A DNA stretch of 64,000 nucleotides from positions 124,001 to 188,000 of the forward strand of contig FCOD02000013.1 of the NCBI GenBank assembly GCA_001544655.2. Direction: 5' to 3'. Shown one piece after another: positions 62,646 through 64,000 of this stretch. The stretch's first letter is position 1. Each line of letters starts with the position of its first letter. Source of the stretch: Caballeronia turbans (GTDB taxonomy: Bacteria > Pseudomonadota > Gammaproteobacteria > Burkholderiales > Burkholderiaceae). The position numbers were made by a program, and so were the translations under genes. Below the pieces are notes generated by a model, which saw nothing but the letters and a program-made list of their open reading frames with translations, did not search any database and was not told where the DNA came from.

Positions 62646-63031
62646 TGCACAGAGCTCGCTTGACGACAGCCTTTCCATACAGATAGCCTACACGCAGGCT
62701 ATAAACAGCTTTCGAAACGAAATCAGCGACAAGCCCCTTCTGCGCGGCTTCCGGATCAGGCTGCTTCTTCGACGCTCGACGCGGACGGTCGCAACGGCCG
62801 TCATTCCCGGTCATGACTTCGGCGAGCCAGATCGCGACGGGCGCACATATTCCGGCGCTCGCAATCGGCCGCAAACGTTCTCTGCGCGTTCGCGCACGGC
62901 GTGAAACGACGACGCCCTCGCCTCCGGTTGCGTACCGCACAGAACGCTACGTACAGCCTGTCATTCTTGCCCCACATCGCGTTTGACTCTCCAGGTGGAC
63001 GCGTGGCGAAGAAACACTTCAAGGGGCACAG
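62646..63031. other. Intergenic region upstream of the repeat protein
   Basis: About 390 bases without a convincing gene. It includes an inverted repeat ATAGCCT-N6-AGGCTAT (62683-62702), which could be an operator or leader hairpin. The last 40 bases hold the ribosome site AAGGGG of the following gene. Frames on both strands here are uncharacterised and lack family resemblance. Confidence 0.4.
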
Positions 63032-64000
63032 ATGAGTAATCCTAAAAAATTCAAATTCAATACCGCAATCAAGCTCAGCGTGATCGTGATCGCGGCGGCC
63101 ATGTCGAATCTCGCGTCGGCGCAAACGGCGGGGAATCCTTGCAGCAACCAGACTTCAGAGGGGTGTGTGCTGATCGGCCCCAGTGCCGTAATGACGGTTG
63201 CAGCGACGGACTCGTCGACGAGCGTAGCGCCGTCGACGACACCGACGGTCGATACGGTGTCGGCCGTCGTGCCTTTGCTCGAGGGCGGCCGCGGCGGACA
63301 GGGATCGCCCGGTGCGGGCTCGAGCGGCGGAAATTCCAGCGGGTCTGGCTCAGGCAGCGGTTCCGGGACAGGCACCGGCTCGGGACAGGGTTCGGCCAGC
63401 AGCGGTCCGGGCTCGACGGCGGGCGCTGGCGGCACGAACTCGGGCGGCGGAGGCAAGGGAACGGGATCGACCGGGAGCGGCAACGGCAGCTCGGGCCCGG
63501 GTGGTGGCGATTCCGGCGGCGGTGATTCGGGAGGAGACACCGGCGGCGATGGTCACGGACATGGTCATGGGCACGGTCACGGTCACGGCGATGGTGACGG
63601 CGATGGCGATGGTCACGGCCACGGGCATGGTCACGGCGATGGTGACGGCGATGGTCATGGTCATGGTCACGGCGACGGTGACGGCGATGGTCATGGACAT
63701 GGTCATGGCGACGGTGATGGCGATGGTCATGGACATGGTCACGGCGACGGTGATGGCGATGGTCATGGCCATGGACATGGTCACGGCGACGGTGACGGCG
63801 ATGGTCATGGACATGGTCACGGCGGCGGTGACGGCGATGGCGATGGTCACGGCCACGGGCACGGTCACGGCGATGGCCATGGCGACGGTCATGGTGATGG
63901 CCACGGCGACGGTCACGGTGATGGCCATGGGGACGGCCATGGTCATGGCGACGGTGACGGGGGACACGGCCATGGTGGAGTCGGCCACGGCGACGGCGGA
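63032..64000 (+). CDS. Exported Gly-His/Gly-Asp repeat protein, C-terminus beyond window
   Basis: The frame is open from ATG 63032 (AAGGGG five bases upstream) to the window end, 323 codons, with no stop. Residues 1-31 are a Sec signal ('LSVIVIAAAMSNLASAQ'). Residues about 32-83 contain two Cys ('NPCSNQTSEGC') and a Thr/Ser/Val stretch. Residues about 84-173 are a Gly/Ser linker. From residue 174 every second residue is Gly, and the others are His or Asp in blocks: three to six His, then three or four Asp. About 40 His and 31 Asp fall within 150 residues. Such density predicts strong binding of transition metals and perhaps Ca2+. No known family could be assigned; it is not the RTX nonapeptide. 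Confidence 0.8.
   Translation, partial: MSNPKKFKFNTAIKLSVIVIAAAMSNLASAQTAGNPCSNQTSEGCVLIGPSAVMTVAATDSSTSVAPSTTPTVDTVSAVVPLLEGGRGGQGSPGAGSSGGNSSGSGSGSGSGTGTGSGQGSASSGPGSTAGAGGTNSGGGGKGTGSTGSGNGSSGPGGGDSGGGDSGGDTGGDGHGHGHGHGHGHGDGDGDGDGHGHGHGHGDGDGDGHGHGHGDGDGDGHGHGHGDGDGDGHGHGHGDGDGDGHGHGHGHGDGDGDGHGHGHGGGDGDGDGHGHGHGHGDGHGDGHGDGHGDGHGDGHGDGHGHGDGDGGHGHGGVGHGDGG
63551..64000 (+). repeat. Tandem coding repeat, (Gly-His)n(Gly-Asp)n
   Basis: Coding tandem repeat with a basic unit of 36 bases in its central part (three Gly-His followed by three Gly-Asp, 63650-63830), with longer His blocks at the left and alternating His/Asp at the right. The unit is GGN-CAY or GGN-GAY codons, so the DNA is highly repetitive but synonymous positions vary. 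No stop appears in the reverse frame either, which produces a long false antisense frame. Confidence 0.85.

Noticed and set aside
62413-62940. A 175-residue minus-strand frame and a 101-residue plus-strand frame (62599-62904)
   Set aside because: They overlap each other, and neither shows a recognisable protein, ribosome site or consistent codon use.
63350-63988. Long minus-strand frame opposite the repeat (Thr/Val/Ala/Met-rich)
   Set aside because: It exists only because the reverse complement of GGN-CAY/GGN-GAY repeats contains no stops. It has no ribosome site and no globular sequence, and the plus frame has a clear signal peptide.
63551-64000. CRISPR-like or satellite repeat
   Set aside because: Repeats are adjacent without unique spacers, and the variation is at synonymous codon positions, so it is a coding repeat.
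63551-64000. RTX calcium-binding toxin repeat
   Set aside because: The spacing is Gly-x-Gly-x with His/Asp blocks, not the GGxGxDxUx nonapeptide.

Overview
The window is a GC-rich, gene-dense stretch of a betaproteobacterial chromosome. Gene content points to Burkholderiaceae, probably the Caballeronia/Paraburkholderia group, and the look is that of a secondary, catabolic replicon: many small modules, each with its own transporter and one-component regulator. This taxonomic call is inference from gene content and codon use; no rRNA or marker gene is present. No insertion sequence, prophage, tRNA, rRNA or CRISPR array was seen.

Layout. 1-525: end of an NmrA-like protein. 652-3744: GntR regulator, MFS transporter and isocitrate-lyase-type lyase, followed by RidA and PEP-mutase-like genes on the other strand and a four-repeat membrane protein. 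5974-9269: catalase-peroxidase KatG and a formaldehyde-activating-enzyme homologue. 9676-10659: a lone glycosyltransferase. 10727-19993: a hydroxyproline catabolism locus. A two-part aconitase X lies on the plus strand. Facing it is a seven-gene minus-strand operon: MHS transporter, Ser/Cys proline-racemase-family enzyme, FAD amino-acid dehydrogenase, DapA-family deaminase, Cys/Cys hydroxyproline epimerase, prolidase-like amidohydrolase, GntR regulator. A perfect palindrome lies in front of the transporter. 20314-23000: two paralogous metzincin lipoproteins with duplicated promoters. 23086-28075: TctDE-like two-component system divergent from a NitT/TauT-type ABC transporter. 28127-31216: BamE-like lipoprotein, PAP2 phosphatase, degenerate PPTase-like protein, DUF2167 protein.

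31821-35661: cyoABCD, a bo3 quinol oxidase without cyoE. 35851-39278: cupin dioxygenase, MFS, SDR and IclR module with a perfect inverted repeat over its ribosome binding site. 39275-40816: a protein that reads as a dead UbiB/ABC1 kinase. 40880-44267: serine hydrolase, small proteins, a single-domain response regulator, a transporter relic and a universal stress protein. 44246-46299: divergent IclR/FAH pair. 46316-48300: orphan sugar-binding protein, DUF302 protein and free methionine-R-sulfoxide reductase. 48627-53510: ROK regulator plus complete ribose-type ABC importer. 53552-54413: a broken nifQ-like gene beside a ModE-type regulator. 54639-59863: dihydrolipoyl dehydrogenase with a lipoyl domain, tail-to-tail with a large hybrid histidine kinase. 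60209-62290: three exported proteins, including a trypsin-like protease. 63032 to the window end: an exported protein that turns into a long Gly-His/Gly-Asp alternating repeat and runs off the edge.

The most unusual items are the His/Asp-Gly repeat protein at the right edge, the UbiB-like pseudokinase, the Fae homologue without its expected catalytic histidine, the nifQ remnant next to ModE, and the hydroxyproline locus that combines epimerase, dehydratases and a probable dipeptidase under one operator.
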